In this document: one piece after another, positions 25,806 through 35,553 of the stretch
Layout of the letters: each line of letters begins with the position of its first letter
Position numbering within the stretch: the first letter of the stretch is position 1
NCBI RefSeq assembly: GCF_002632825.1
Contig: NZ_NJAJ01000034.1
Span: 1 to 40,188 of the forward strand
DNA length: 40,188 nucleotides
Direction of reading: 5' to 3'
From: Xenorhabdus stockiae
Lineage (GTDB): Bacteria; Pseudomonadota; Gammaproteobacteria; Enterobacterales; Enterobacteriaceae
Notes under the pieces: model-generated
Told to the model about the DNA's origin: nothing
Database searches by the model: none
Seen by the model: only the letters and a program-made list of their open reading frames with translations
Translations under genes and position numbers: made by a program

Positions 25806-28075
25806 GTCAGCTCGATTTTATATTAAATCTCATCAATAGGGTTACAGAGCCACTTGATAATTTAAAAAATACTATCTCTGGCGTTGCTGAAGAATCACAA
25901 AAAGCATTTGGGAAAATTTCCGCAGGTGGGCAGACAATAGCTGACGCTTTTTGGTCAACTCATAGTTTCCTTGAACCTGCTATACAAATGGATGAGGCGT
26001 TAAAAACAGCTTCATTACAGGGAATCGATAGCAGCGTTATGGCGAAAATTGCCAACGATTCTGTCACATTCAGTTCCCAGTATGGTAAATCAGCCATCGA
26101 TTTTGTGAATTCGGCAGCAGAAATTAACAAGGCAGTGCAGGGGCTGGAGCAAACGGAATTGCCCCAGATGACCAAAATTGCTAACACCACTGCTGTTGCC
26201 CTGAAAGCCAGTTCAACCGATGCAGCGAATTATATGGGGAAAATGTTTGCGCTTTTTTCTGGCCATGCTCAATCGGTAGGCAATCTTCAGTTTGCTGAAG
26301 AGCTGTCGGGTAAAGCGGTTTTTATGGCGCAAACTTTCGGCACCAGTATGCCGGAAATGACGAAATTGTTGGAAGATGCCCGCAAAGCCGGAACAAACTT
26401 CGGCGTAGGGATTGATGAGCAGCTGGCTGTGTTGGGGCAATTACAGGAAACATTGGGAGGCGATGCCAGCCGTGCTTATGAGGCATTTTTATCGGTTGCA
26501 GCGGATGGCGGAAAAAGTCTGGGATTAAGTTTTGTTAACGCATACGGTCAGATGCTTTCCATGCCGGAAATACTGGCACAGCTACAGGCTAAATATGGCA
26601 GCAGTATTGAAGGTAACCTGAAAGCGCAAGCCGAAATTGAAGCCGCATTTGGTGACTCTGCGGTGGTAGTCAAAGCACTTTTCAATGACGTTGATGCGCT
26701 AAACAAAAATATGGCAGCACTGGGTGCAAATGATGGCATGGATCGTACCTACAAAATGGCAGCACAGATGGCTGACCCGTGGGAGCGGTTACAGCAAATC
26801 TGGCAGAATCTGCATATCCTGATTGGTTCTGCATTGTTACCCGTTATCAAACCGCTGGTTAATTGGCTAGCAGATACCAGCCAGGTACTGGTTCGTTGGA
26901 TGAAACTGTTTCCCAATATTGCACGCTGGGTTGGTTATATAACGCTTGTCATTATGAACTTTGCTGCTATTGGGGCGATGGCCAACATAGTGATGGGAGT
27001 ATCCAAGCTTATTCTGATTGGCCTGCGGGGTGTCATGGCGGGTTTTACCTTGCTAATGCAACTGGGAACAGTGGCAGTATGGCTTTATAGAGCATCTATC
27101 TTTGCATGGAATATTGCTCTGAGAGTATTACAGGGCACATTGTTGGTTATTCGTGGTGCGGCTATTTTGACCGGACTGGCATTTAGCTTTATGAGCTGGC
27201 CGATTCTATTGCTTATCGCGGTTATTGCTGGATTGGTGTTTGCTGTTATTAAGTTTTGGCAGCCGATCAAGGCATTTATTAGCGGTTTTATACAGGGATT
27301 TAGCGAAGCCAGTGATTCACTCTCACCCTTATCATTTTTATTTGGTGCAATTGGTCGGGCAATTGGCTCTGTCTGGAATGCGGTGAAGGTTTTATTTAGT
27401 GTTCTTGGTGGATTTATTAGTTTGCTCTGGAATGGAATTAAAGGGCTATTTGGCTGGTTTGCTAAATTATTAGCGCCTATCCAATATACTGATGAAGAAC
27501 TTAAAAATGTAACAGAGGCAGGAAGTGTTTTTGGTCGTGTTGTTGCCGGTGCTATTGGTTTGATCATGTTGCCTATTAATTTAATCAGTTATGCCATCGG
27601 CGGTTTAGCCGAATTATTTAGTTTCGTGTGTAAGTTAATTACTGGTGACTGGAATAGTCTGGGAGATCTTTTTAAAGAGTTTACCTTTGTAAAAGCCTTC
27701 TTAGATATGGTTGATGGTATAAAAAATATTTTTAGTGGTTTTTTCGATTGGTTAAGTGAAACTTTTGGTGAGGAGATAAACTCAGTTATCAATACGCTTA
27801 ACCATATTCCTTTCGTGAACATTGAAACTATTCCTATTGAAAAGAGTGTTACTAAGTCAACAGCAGGAATACCTAATATAGGAAATGATTCACAAACTGT
27901 ATTAACAGGCGGGAAAAAACTAGGCATCAATAGAAATGGACTAATGAGTGAAGTCGCGAATAATTCACAGACTGTTAATGATAATAGCCGCCGTATTGAA
28001 AGTGTGACATTTAATGTCGCCAACAGCATGACACCAGATCAATTTACAGAATGGGAACAAGTGGCATATGGATGA
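25802..28075 (+). CDS. tail tape measure protein
   Basis: This 757-aa protein fixes tail length and plugs the tube. The N-terminal part carries the TP901-type core (roughly 70-330, with alternating Ala-rich helices). Strongly hydrophobic segments lie at about 370-490 and 510-600, and the C-terminus is polar. At the usual 0.15 nm per residue it predicts a tail of about 114 nm, within the R-type tailocin range. The ATG overlaps the stop of the frameshifted chaperone. Confidence 0.9.
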   Translation: MSQLDFILNLINRVTEPLDNLKNTISGVAEESQKAFGKISAGGQTIADAFWSTHSFLEPAIQMDEALKTASLQGIDSSVMAKIANDSVTFSSQYGKSAIDFVNSAAEINKAVQGLEQTELPQMTKIANTTAVALKASSTDAANYMGKMFALFSGHAQSVGNLQFAEELSGKAVFMAQTFGTSMPEMTKLLEDARKAGTNFGVGIDEQLAVLGQLQETLGGDASRAYEAFLSVAADGGKSLGLSFVNAYGQMLSMPEILAQLQAKYGSSIEGNLKAQAEIEAAFGDSAVVVKALFNDVDALNKNMAALGANDGMDRTYKMAAQMADPWERLQQIWQNLHILIGSALLPVIKPLVNWLADTSQVLVRWMKLFPNIARWVGYITLVIMNFAAIGAMANIVMGVSKLILIGLRGVMAGFTLLMQLGTVAVWLYRASIFAWNIALRVLQGTLLVIRGAAILTGLAFSFMSWPILLLIAVIAGLVFAVIKFWQPIKAFISGFIQGFSEASDSLSPLSFLFGAIGRAIGSVWNAVKVLFSVLGGFISLLWNGIKGLFGWFAKLLAPIQYTDEELKNVTEAGSVFGRVVAGAIGLIMLPINLISYAIGGLAELFSFVCKLITGDWNSLGDLFKEFTFVKAFLDMVDGIKNIFSGFFDWLSETFGEEINSVINTLNHIPFVNIETIPIEKSVTKSTAGIPNIGNDSQTVLTGGKKLGINRNGLMSEVANNSQTVNDNSRRIESVTFNVANSMTPDQFTEWEQVAYG

Positions 28076-28403
28076 GCCTAAATATATCGATTTATTAATT
28101 AATGAGCGAGATTTTACACTTAATTCAGGAAACGAACCGTATTTTTGTAATAACCGAGTTTCCATTGGGCAGGACTGTATTCACGCAATTATTGAAAGTG
28201 GCTTGGCAACCCAATTAATTGCTGAACGCAGCCCGACATTGCGAGCGGATATTCATACTCAGATAGTTATTCTGATTGAGAATGATGAGCGGATTATTCC
28301 GGGCACCGTCGGCATTAATGAAGAATCATCGACCAAATTATGGATAACAGCAGAAACCTACGATTTTGGCCGTATTAATGTGAGTGTGGGACATGGACAC
28401 TAA
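28068..28403 (+). CDS. DUF2590-like baseplate-associated protein
   Basis: This 111-aa protein of the DUF2590 type is found in HP1/K139-like tail clusters between the tape measure and gpJ genes. Its position and size suggest it takes the role of the gpW/gp25-like baseplate protein, otherwise missing from this locus; that is inference. It overlaps the tape measure gene by 8 nt and gpJ by 11 nt. Confidence 0.75.
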   Translation: MDEPKYIDLLINERDFTLNSGNEPYFCNNRVSIGQDCIHAIIESGLATQLIAERSPTLRADIHTQIVILIENDERIIPGTVGINEESSTKLWITAETYDFGRINVSVGHGH

Positions 28404-29577
28404 ACCCACCATTGACTATGAAAAGGTGCTACGTGACAGCGGGATGCCGACCACAGAAGCCGACATCAGCAAAGCCTTTGTCAGTGTGGTGAATGAAGCC
28501 GGGCTGGTCACTAACACCTCGCGCATGTCCCCGTTCTGGCGGCTGATTAACACCATTGTCACGCGTCCGGTGCTGTGGCTGAAAGAAGCCTTAATCAACG
28601 TCACGCTGAAAAATATGTATCTGGCGAGCGCCTCCGGTTCATGGCTGGATATGTTCGCGTGGGGCGTGAACCTGAAACGCAAACCCGCTTCGGCTGCGCA
28701 GGGTGTTATTCGTTTTTATAAAGCAACAGGGGCCTCTGCCGTGACCGTGCCTGCCGGAACGGTTATCCAGACTGAGCGTATTAACGGTGAAATCTACCGG
28801 GTCAGCACCACCGAAAGTGTGGCCATTGCTGAAGGGGTCAGCAGTGCCTTGCTGCCTGTCACGGCTGAAGTAGCAGGCGGCGCATTCAATCTGGCCCCCG
28901 GTTATTTTCGCATTCTGCCTGTGGCCGTGTCCGGCATTGCACGGGTACAGAATGAGGAAGGCTGGCTGTTAACCCCCGGCGCGGATGCGGAATCTGATGA
29001 CGATTTGCGCGACCGTTGCCGCAACCAATATAACTTGGTGGGTAACTATCATACGGATGCGGTTTACCGGGGCATGATTGCAGCAGTGGCGGGATTAAGC
29101 ATTGATCGCATCTTCTTTCTGCATGATGCGCCCCGTGGGGCAGGGACGGCTAATGCGTATCTGTTGCTGGATTCGGGCGTCACCAGTCAGTCCTTTATTG
29201 AGGCGGTGAACGATTATATCACCAATCAGGGCCATCACGGGCATGGTGATGATATGCAGTGCCTGCCGATGCCGGAAACCCAGCATGATTTAGCGGTCAC
29301 GCTGTTTGTGGTCAGTCTGGCGAACTACAGCAACGAACAGATAGCCACCCTGAAACGGGATGTCGAGAACCTGATCCGCTGTGCCTTTCGGGAAAACAGC
29401 CAGTATCCGGTGAAAAAAACGTGGCCGTACTCGCGTTTTTCCTTTTCCAACTTAGGGCGGGAAATCCACCGTGAATTCAGCGAGATTGAATCCCTGACCT
29501 TTTCTCTGGGGGATATTCTCAGTGACTTAAGTGTACCACGGCTGAAAACGCTGTCGGTGGAGGTGAAAAATGTCTGA
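28393..29577 (+). CDS. baseplate assembly protein J-like
   Basis: This 394-aa wedge protein is of the P2 gpJ / Mu gp47 family, recognisable from the central beta-rich region (TVPAGTVIQTERINGEIYRV) and the downstream SDDDLRDRCRNQY motif. Six copies form the baseplate periphery. I choose the ATG at 28393 over a GTG 9 nt earlier. GC rises sharply at this gene compared with the preceding 5 kb, a mosaic boundary. Confidence 0.88.
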   Translation: MDTKPTIDYEKVLRDSGMPTTEADISKAFVSVVNEAGLVTNTSRMSPFWRLINTIVTRPVLWLKEALINVTLKNMYLASASGSWLDMFAWGVNLKRKPASAAQGVIRFYKATGASAVTVPAGTVIQTERINGEIYRVSTTESVAIAEGVSSALLPVTAEVAGGAFNLAPGYFRILPVAVSGIARVQNEEGWLLTPGADAESDDDLRDRCRNQYNLVGNYHTDAVYRGMIAAVAGLSIDRIFFLHDAPRGAGTANAYLLLDSGVTSQSFIEAVNDYITNQGHHGHGDDMQCLPMPETQHDLAVTLFVVSLANYSNEQIATLKRDVENLIRCAFRENSQYPVKKTWPYSRFSFSNLGREIHREFSEIESLTFSLGDILSDLSVPRLKTLSVEVKNV

Positions 29578-30226
29578 GTTCAGGCAACGCCTTAAGCGAT
29601 TGGCCCTGCCCTCATGGATGGACAAGGGCGAACCCGCCAAACTACTGAGTGCGGCGCGGGCATTCTGGACGCAGGTTTACGGCTGGCTGACATGGCCGCT
29701 GGCCCAGCTGGACGCCGAAACTTGTACTGAGTCGTTGTTATCGGTGCTGGCCTATCAGCGCGATATCCAGCGTTTTAACGGCGAACCGTTGCCCCTGTTC
29801 CGCAAGCGGGTGAAGTATGCGTTTATCAACGCGAAAGATGCAGGCAGCATCGCAGGTTTTATTGCCATCTTTGAACGCCTCGGCGTGGGTTATGTGGAAT
29901 TGCTGGAGCGCCAGCCGGACATTGACTGGGATGTGATTATCCTGCGCCTCAGTGACAGCCAGATAGCGGCTAACCCTGATTTGCTGATGAATATTATCCG
30001 GCAATACGGACGCACCTGCCGTCGTTATCGCTTTGAAGTGATCGCGAAAAACCAGTTGCTGATGCGGGTGGGCAATATCGGGGCAGACTATTGCACGTAT
30101 GCCGCGGCTATTCCGACTCAGCCATTATTAATAAAAGTAGGGCATATCGCGGGCGTTGCCGTCTGTGACAGTGCCCGCCTCAAGGAAAGCAGCGCACCGA
30201 ACGTGACCTACGGTGCATCATTATAA
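29570..30226 (+). CDS. phage tail protein I-like
   Basis: This 218-aa protein is of the P2 gpI family, which joins the baseplate wedge to the tail fibre. It has the family's N-terminal helical pattern (LPSWMDKGEPAKLL), FRKRVKYAFINAKDAG and IIRQYGRTCRRYRFEV. It overlaps gpJ by 8 nt, and the fibre gene follows after 11 nt. Confidence 0.85.
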   Translation: MSEFRQRLKRLALPSWMDKGEPAKLLSAARAFWTQVYGWLTWPLAQLDAETCTESLLSVLAYQRDIQRFNGEPLPLFRKRVKYAFINAKDAGSIAGFIAIFERLGVGYVELLERQPDIDWDVIILRLSDSQIAANPDLLMNIIRQYGRTCRRYRFEVIAKNQLLMRVGNIGADYCTYAAAIPTQPLLIKVGHIAGVAVCDSARLKESSAPNVTYGASL

Positions 30227-30237
30227 GGAAATAGAAA

Positions 30238-32289
30238 ATGTCCTCCGTCATTACTTTGGACTTTGAAAAATGGAAGACCCAGCAGGTGGCCGCAGGTCAG
30301 CCTGTGGTGTTGGATGAGTTTGTTTTTGCCAATGTGCCGGAGTTAGATCCGACTCAGACTATCAGCCGTGATGAAAAATTGCCTGCTGCAAATCAAATCG
30401 TCCACCGTCAGGCGGTCAATAAAACCGGACTCGCCAGTGAGAACGCCGTGGCTTACAGCGTCACATTGGGCACGGAAGTGGGTCACTTTGATTTTAACTG
30501 GATTGGCCTGATGAATAAGGCTTCCGGTGTGATTGGCATGATCACCCATGCGCCCACCCAGAAGAAAATCAGAACCGCTAACGGGTTGCAGGGTAATGTG
30601 TTAACCCGCTCTTTTTTGCTGGAATTTGACGGGGCGGCGACAGAAACGGCCATCACTACCACCGCCGAAACCTGGCAGATTGATTTTACTGCCCGTTTGA
30701 CGGGGATGGATGAGATGCAGCGCCTGATTAATACCGACAGTTACGGCGAAGCGGCGTTTTTCGGCGATAGTTTTGCGGTGGTGCGTCAGGGTGAACAGTA
30801 CCTTGTGAAAAAAGGGCTGGCTTATGTCGGCGGGCTGCGTGGCGTGTTGGCATTTGACCAGACGCTTAACAGTCTGCGTAATACCCGTGTGTATGCCGAT
30901 TTCAGCTATCAGGGCAATCTGGTGAGTCAGTGGAAAACCGTGGTGAAAATGACCGCCGCGAAAGAGCTGAACAACTATGTGGATGCGGTAAGCTATCCGC
31001 ATTATGTGTTTGCGGTGGCGTGGGTTGATGGTGATGGGAATGTCACCGATTTGCGGAGTAAAGGGTCATTAAATGAGCGTAATATTGTCGCACTGAACGG
31101 CGAATTGAGTAGAGTTAAGCAGGACTACGCGACTCAACAAGCCTTAATCAGTGGCCTCAATGGGAAGCAATCCAAAGGCGATTATGCCACCCGACAAGAA
31201 ATCAAAAATGTTATGCGACTTGGTGATTTTGGCTTTGGAGGCACGGGCGGTGAAGTTAATTTGGAAGAAGCAGCATTCAAAGATTATTTCAGAAATGTGA
31301 ATACGCCCACCAGTGTGTTTATGAATCGCCACTACACAACCAGCCTGAGTTACCGATACAGTGCCATTTTGTATTGCAAAACGATCAACACCTATACCGC
31401 GATATCAGCCGGAACTGGGGGGCAAGGGGTCACCGTGGTCGGCGGATATGACTTAAGTGACCCGGTTGTTTATCGGTTATGGACGGATATCAATACATCG
31501 ACAGATAAAAATGGTTTTCTGCGTTCTGAAGGTAAAAGCGATGCATTAACGATGGATGATCTGGTTCAGTCAACGGGCACCGCAGAAACCAAAGTCATGA
31601 GCCAAAAAGCAGTGACTGATGCCATAGACAACAAAACACGGGGTCTTCATAGCAAATTAGGCTTTGATAATATCGTCCAGACGACGGGGCAATCTACGGT
31701 TGATGTGATGAGCCAGAAATCCGTGACGGAAGCATTCCATAGTCTCCAGCCTGAAATAACAGGCGGGGCCGATTTTGTCGCTTCAAGCAATACGATTGGC
31801 ATGGTAGGGATGGTTTCTGCACTTAAGCTGGAAGTAGGAGATGTGATCCAGACTATTGGGGCACAAAGTAATCGGTTATTTACTGTCGAAGTCATCCTCA
31901 ATGACAACAATATTGTGGTGAACTTCGAACACCGAAATGGAGCCGGAAGCCTGTCTTTAACCAATGAAACCACATCCGTGACGATTAAACGGATGACTAA
32001 ATGGTACAACGCACCGATAGGGTTGGGGCAGGCTTGGGTGGATGTCACAAATATAAGATCTAATGGATTAAATTATATAAACAATTCCGGCAGGTCTATA
32101 CAGACATTGGTTGTTGCTGATTCCGGTGGAGATGAGTGGGTTTGTACGCTGAATGATATTAAAGCGTCCTCTTTAATATATGCGGGTTCAAAACAGAGCG
32201 TGGTGTACAACATTAATAACATCATTCCCAATAAATCAGCTTACACAATAAATGGCCGGGCAGTGTACCGATGGCTGGAGCTAAGATAA
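30238..32289 (+). CDS. tail fibre protein (P2 gpH-like, receptor binding)
   Basis: This 683-aa fibre has a conserved N-terminal tail-collar domain of the DUF3751/gpH type (about 1-160) that docks on the baseplate, then a linker domain (about 170-280). Two copies of a V-Q-x-T-G ... V-M-S-Q-K-x-V-T module lie at roughly 438-460 and 476-500, a common shaft motif of phage fibres. The unique C-terminal tip should bind the target cell surface. The first 280 codons are GC-rich; the rest is AT-richer, pointing to a swapped tip. AAGGA precedes the ATG. Confidence 0.88.
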   Translation: MSSVITLDFEKWKTQQVAAGQPVVLDEFVFANVPELDPTQTISRDEKLPAANQIVHRQAVNKTGLASENAVAYSVTLGTEVGHFDFNWIGLMNKASGVIGMITHAPTQKKIRTANGLQGNVLTRSFLLEFDGAATETAITTTAETWQIDFTARLTGMDEMQRLINTDSYGEAAFFGDSFAVVRQGEQYLVKKGLAYVGGLRGVLAFDQTLNSLRNTRVYADFSYQGNLVSQWKTVVKMTAAKELNNYVDAVSYPHYVFAVAWVDGDGNVTDLRSKGSLNERNIVALNGELSRVKQDYATQQALISGLNGKQSKGDYATRQEIKNVMRLGDFGFGGTGGEVNLEEAAFKDYFRNVNTPTSVFMNRHYTTSLSYRYSAILYCKTINTYTAISAGTGGQGVTVVGGYDLSDPVVYRLWTDINTSTDKNGFLRSEGKSDALTMDDLVQSTGTAETKVMSQKAVTDAIDNKTRGLHSKLGFDNIVQTTGQSTVDVMSQKSVTEAFHSLQPEITGGADFVASSNTIGMVGMVSALKLEVGDVIQTIGAQSNRLFTVEVILNDNNIVVNFEHRNGAGSLSLTNETTSVTIKRMTKWYNAPIGLGQAWVDVTNIRSNGLNYINNSGRSIQTLVVADSGGDEWVCTLNDIKASSLIYAGSKQSVVYNINNIIPNKSAYTINGRAVYRWLELR

Positions 32290-32627
32290 TGAGATACTTT
32301 AAAGATAATGCAGGTAGCGTCTATGCGTACAATGAAATCCAAACGCCCAAAGAGGGCCTCATTTCTATTACGGAGAAAGAAGCAAAAATTTTAGCAAATC
32401 CGCCTCTCACAACAGCGCAACTCATAACTCAGGCTGAATATGAAAAGCGAACACGTTTGGCAGAGGCAACACGCATGACTGCCCCCTTGCAATATGCAGT
32501 CGATCTCCAGATGGCAACTCAGGTAGAACAAATTTCACTGACGGCATGGAAAAAGTATTGTGTCCTGCTTAATCGAGTGGATTGTGCCACCGCCCCCGAT
32601 ATCATCTGGCCGGAGCAACCCGAATAA
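32289..32627 (+). CDS. tail fibre assembly chaperone
   Basis: This 112-aa Caudo_TAP-type chaperone helps fold the fibre tip. The C-terminal half carries the typical helix and WKKYCVLLNRVD...PDIIWPEQP pattern. The ATG at 32289 overlaps the fibre stop (TAATG) and has GGAG eight bases upstream, so I prefer it to an ATG 18 nt earlier. It shares the AT-rich composition of the fibre tip, as expected if tip and chaperone moved together. Confidence 0.87.
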   Translation: MRYFKDNAGSVYAYNEIQTPKEGLISITEKEAKILANPPLTTAQLITQAEYEKRTRLAEATRMTAPLQYAVDLQMATQVEQISLTAWKKYCVLLNRVDCATAPDIIWPEQPE

Positions 32628-33355
32628 TGCACTGGCAGCGTAAATCCCTGAAACTGTCCCCGACTTTATCGGGGCTGTCTGCCGCCATCGTGCCTATCCA
32701 TCCATTTATTTATGGTATCGGGCAGCAGACTGACAGCGGCAGTTATCTCAGCCCGACCAATGCCATTGAGACGCTGGCGACTCAGCTCACGGGGGCGGGC
32801 CATATCAATAGCCTGATACTGATGGTGTGCGCTAAAACCCACGCGGAATTTATGCAGCACCTGACGCAGTTCTCAGCGGTGCTGCCGTTGCCTGCATTGG
32901 CACAGGTCAAACGGATGGCAAAGACGGTGGAAAGTCTGACCACGACAAAAATGCAATTGCCGGGCAAGCCGGGTGGCGGTTTACCGCTGCCACAACCGCT
33001 ATCCACCGCAACCAGCCGTCAGGCGGTCAATGCACAATTGATAGCCAAAGCCAAAGCACAGGCCAGCGCGGGCAGCAGCATTGCCGGGTTAAAATCCCAG
33101 TTAACCGCGTTGACCACTGCCCGGCAATCGGCGTTGCAGCAAGTGACCGATGCCATGAGTGGGCTGGCGGGAAAATCCGCCACGGTCTGGGCGTTCGCCG
33201 GGAAAGGGAACGGTGCACATGTGGCAGAAAAATTACGTAAAAATATCCCCGAACCGGACGCCGTGTACACACTGGCCGTGTTGTTTGCCGGAAACGATCT
33301 TTGCTCATTAGAAAGGATGCTACACCATGAGCCAAATTATCACCCTCGCCCTTGA
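32627..33355 (+). CDS. unknown tail-locus protein
   Basis: I do not recognise this 242-aa protein. It begins MHWQRKSLKLS, has a Pro/Gly-rich hinge (KMQLPGKPGGGLPLPQP) near the middle, then an Ala/Gln-rich helical stretch and a C-terminal conserved-looking segment. It starts at TAATG after the fibre chaperone and overlaps the next gene by 29 nt, so it is part of the same coupled operon. Its position before the hub genes suggests a baseplate component. GC content returns to high here. Confidence 0.65.
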   Translation: MHWQRKSLKLSPTLSGLSAAIVPIHPFIYGIGQQTDSGSYLSPTNAIETLATQLTGAGHINSLILMVCAKTHAEFMQHLTQFSAVLPLPALAQVKRMAKTVESLTTTKMQLPGKPGGGLPLPQPLSTATSRQAVNAQLIAKAKAQASAGSSIAGLKSQLTALTTARQSALQQVTDAMSGLAGKSATVWAFAGKGNGAHVAEKLRKNIPEPDAVYTLAVLFAGNDLCSLERMLHHEPNYHPRP

Positions 33356-33866
33356 TGGCGAGGCGATTGCGCTAAAAAGTCTGACCGTTACACCCTCTGT
33401 GATGTTTCAGGATCAAGACCAGAGCGGGCAGTCTTCCAGCACCGCTGTCGCCGAACAGGGAATTAAGCCGAAAGAGCTGCGTATCACCGGCATTATTCCC
33501 TTTACCGAACAGAAAACCCTGTCGCGCCTGTTTGCACTGGCGGAAGCCAAAGACAATGGCAACCTGAAACGCTACCGGGTGGCGAATCTCACCGCACAGG
33601 CTATTAACTTTCGCATTGGCACCTTTACGGGCACGATTGATGCCAGCAAGGTGGACGGTAAACAGGCATGGCAGGTCACGTTTACCTTGCGCGAGCATTT
33701 ATCGGTCGCGGAGAAACGCGACGCCCGTGCCACCGGCGCGATTCAGGCGAAAAAACAGACCGGACAGGGCGGCACGAAAGCCGGGGAAGACCCGGAAAAA
33801 TTAAGCTGGTTCGAACGTGAGGTCTTAAAACCGATTAACGATGGCATCGGAGGCGCAAGCGAATGA
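33327..33866 (+). CDS. baseplate/tail protein, possibly a gpU-like tube-hub component
   Basis: This 179-aa protein has a beta-rich N-terminal core (about 1-130, ending GKQAWQVTFTLREHLSV) and a Lys/Gln-rich tail. The core end recalls P2 gpU, but the match is weak and functional analogy is inference. It overlaps the unknown upstream gene by 29 nt and the hub gene by 4 nt (ATGA). Confidence 0.6.
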   Translation: MSQIITLALDGEAIALKSLTVTPSVMFQDQDQSGQSSSTAVAEQGIKPKELRITGIIPFTEQKTLSRLFALAEAKDNGNLKRYRVANLTAQAINFRIGTFTGTIDASKVDGKQAWQVTFTLREHLSVAEKRDARATGAIQAKKQTGQGGTKAGEDPEKLSWFEREVLKPINDGIGGASE

Positions 33867-35500
33867 AACCCATCCAGCGACTCTATTTATCCGGCGATGA
33901 GATGCATGTGGTCGATGCTAATCTCATGTTGGAATTGTCCGCCTGTGGCCGGGGGTTTATCACAGCGGAAACCACGACTGATTACACCGGGAAACTGGTG
34001 CGCCTTGAGGTGGGTTATCCAGATTTGGTGCTGCGCTGGTTTACCGGGTATGTGGAACGCTCACAGCCTGCCCAGAACGGCTATCAGCGCCTGTTTGTGC
34101 GTGAACTGGTCGGCGTGTTTGATAAAGCATGGCCGTGCTCGTTTCAGCACCCGACGTTACGCCAGATAGTCGACTGGTTGCAAGAGCACAGCGGACTGAC
34201 GTTCATCTTACCGGATGCGCCTTATACCGATAAACCCATCCCACACTATACCCATAACGGCACGGGCTACCAGTTACTGGGCAGTCTGGGGCAGCTTTTT
34301 GCTATTGACGATTATCTCTGGCACCAATTGCCGGATGGTTCGGTTTATCTGGGCAGTTGGGCGCATTCGATGTTTGCCCAAAAACCTGTCGACATCCCGA
34401 ATGAATTCAGCCAGAGCCAGTCGGCGGGCAATGCCATGACCATTCCGATGATCCAATCCCTGCGCCCCGGTTTTGTGGTCAATCAGCAGCGGCTGACCAA
34501 GGTTAATCTGTTGAATGAAAACATGAGCATCACATGGCAGCCGAAAGGCCAGACGGAGCATAAAACCCCTGCCCAGCGCCAGATTGATGCCGCTTACCCT
34601 GAACTCTCTGCCGGGTTACATCTGCCCAAACTGGCCCGCATTGAAGCCCACACCGAAAACACCGTCAGTGGCGATGTGTCTGACCCATTCCGCCCGCGTT
34701 ATGCGGTTGATGTGCAATTACTGGATGCTAACGGCAAAGATGCCGCAGCCCCGGTTTATCGGGCTGTACCGCTACCTTTGCCGATGGCAGGCAGTGAATC
34801 GGGCATGTTCCAGTATCCGCCTATCGGCACCGTGGTTGAAATTGCGTTTGAAGGCGGGCGACCGGATAAGCCGTTTATCCGCCAGACGTTAAGTCAGGGC
34901 AACACCCTGCCAGACATCAAGCCCGGTGAACAGTTGCAGCAGCAGCGGGCGGAAGTCTCGCAGCGCGTGACACAGGAAGGGAGCTGGATACGCCAGACTG
35001 ACCAGACCATTAACGAATCGTCCATGCACCGTGAAATTAAAGCCGACACCGAAACCCGCACCGTAGTGGCCCGTGATACCACGATTCAGGCTACGGATAA
35101 AACGCTGGTGTTAGGCACATCCACCTTATTGGCGGGTGCTGTGCAGCAGGTGGCAGAGGGGGATTACAGTCTGGCCACATCCGGCAATTACCTCGCCAGT
35201 GTGGGGAAAAATGCCACTATCGACGTGGGCCAAACGCTGATAGAGAAAATCGGCCTGCTGAAACAGAGCATTGCAGGCGTCAAACAGGAAATCGTCGCAC
35301 CTGTCGTCTGGGTGGGCAGCCCACAAATTAACGTCATGACGTTGATGTTAGAGACACTGGATGTGGTGAAAGAACTGGCGGAACTGACCGCTGCTCATAC
35401 CCATCACAATACAGGCACCCCCCAGAACGCCAGCGCCATCCGAGGCACCGCCCATAAATCCGATGGGCTGAAACAGAAGTATTCGCCCGTGATTGGGTAA
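33863..35500 (+). CDS. baseplate hub/central spike protein (gpD+gpV / VgrG-like fusion)
   Basis: This 545-aa protein has an N-terminal gp27-like hub (about 1-230), an OB-like domain (about 255-350, PLPLPMAGSESGMFQYPPIG) and repetitive beta-helix sequence (about 370-505). The tip contains AHTHHNTGTP at 511-520, whose HxH resembles the iron-binding apex of contractile-tail spikes. It thus combines hub and spike functions that P2 splits between gpD and gpV. It is the last large gene of the tail operon. Confidence 0.85.
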   Translation: MKPIQRLYLSGDEMHVVDANLMLELSACGRGFITAETTTDYTGKLVRLEVGYPDLVLRWFTGYVERSQPAQNGYQRLFVRELVGVFDKAWPCSFQHPTLRQIVDWLQEHSGLTFILPDAPYTDKPIPHYTHNGTGYQLLGSLGQLFAIDDYLWHQLPDGSVYLGSWAHSMFAQKPVDIPNEFSQSQSAGNAMTIPMIQSLRPGFVVNQQRLTKVNLLNENMSITWQPKGQTEHKTPAQRQIDAAYPELSAGLHLPKLARIEAHTENTVSGDVSDPFRPRYAVDVQLLDANGKDAAAPVYRAVPLPLPMAGSESGMFQYPPIGTVVEIAFEGGRPDKPFIRQTLSQGNTLPDIKPGEQLQQQRAEVSQRVTQEGSWIRQTDQTINESSMHREIKADTETRTVVARDTTIQATDKTLVLGTSTLLAGAVQQVAEGDYSLATSGNYLASVGKNATIDVGQTLIEKIGLLKQSIAGVKQEIVAPVVWVGSPQINVMTLMLETLDVVKELAELTAAHTHHNTGTPQNASAIRGTAHKSDGLKQKYSPVIG

Positions 35501-35553
35501 CAGCGGCTTATCTGTCTGGTGCTTTTTGCAAATGTAAAGGATTGCTATTGGAT

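Noticed and set aside
27085-28029. Two antisense ORFs (160 and 146 aa) inside the tape measure gene
   Set aside because: They mirror the hydrophobic and repetitive coding sequence of the opposite strand and have low-complexity products.
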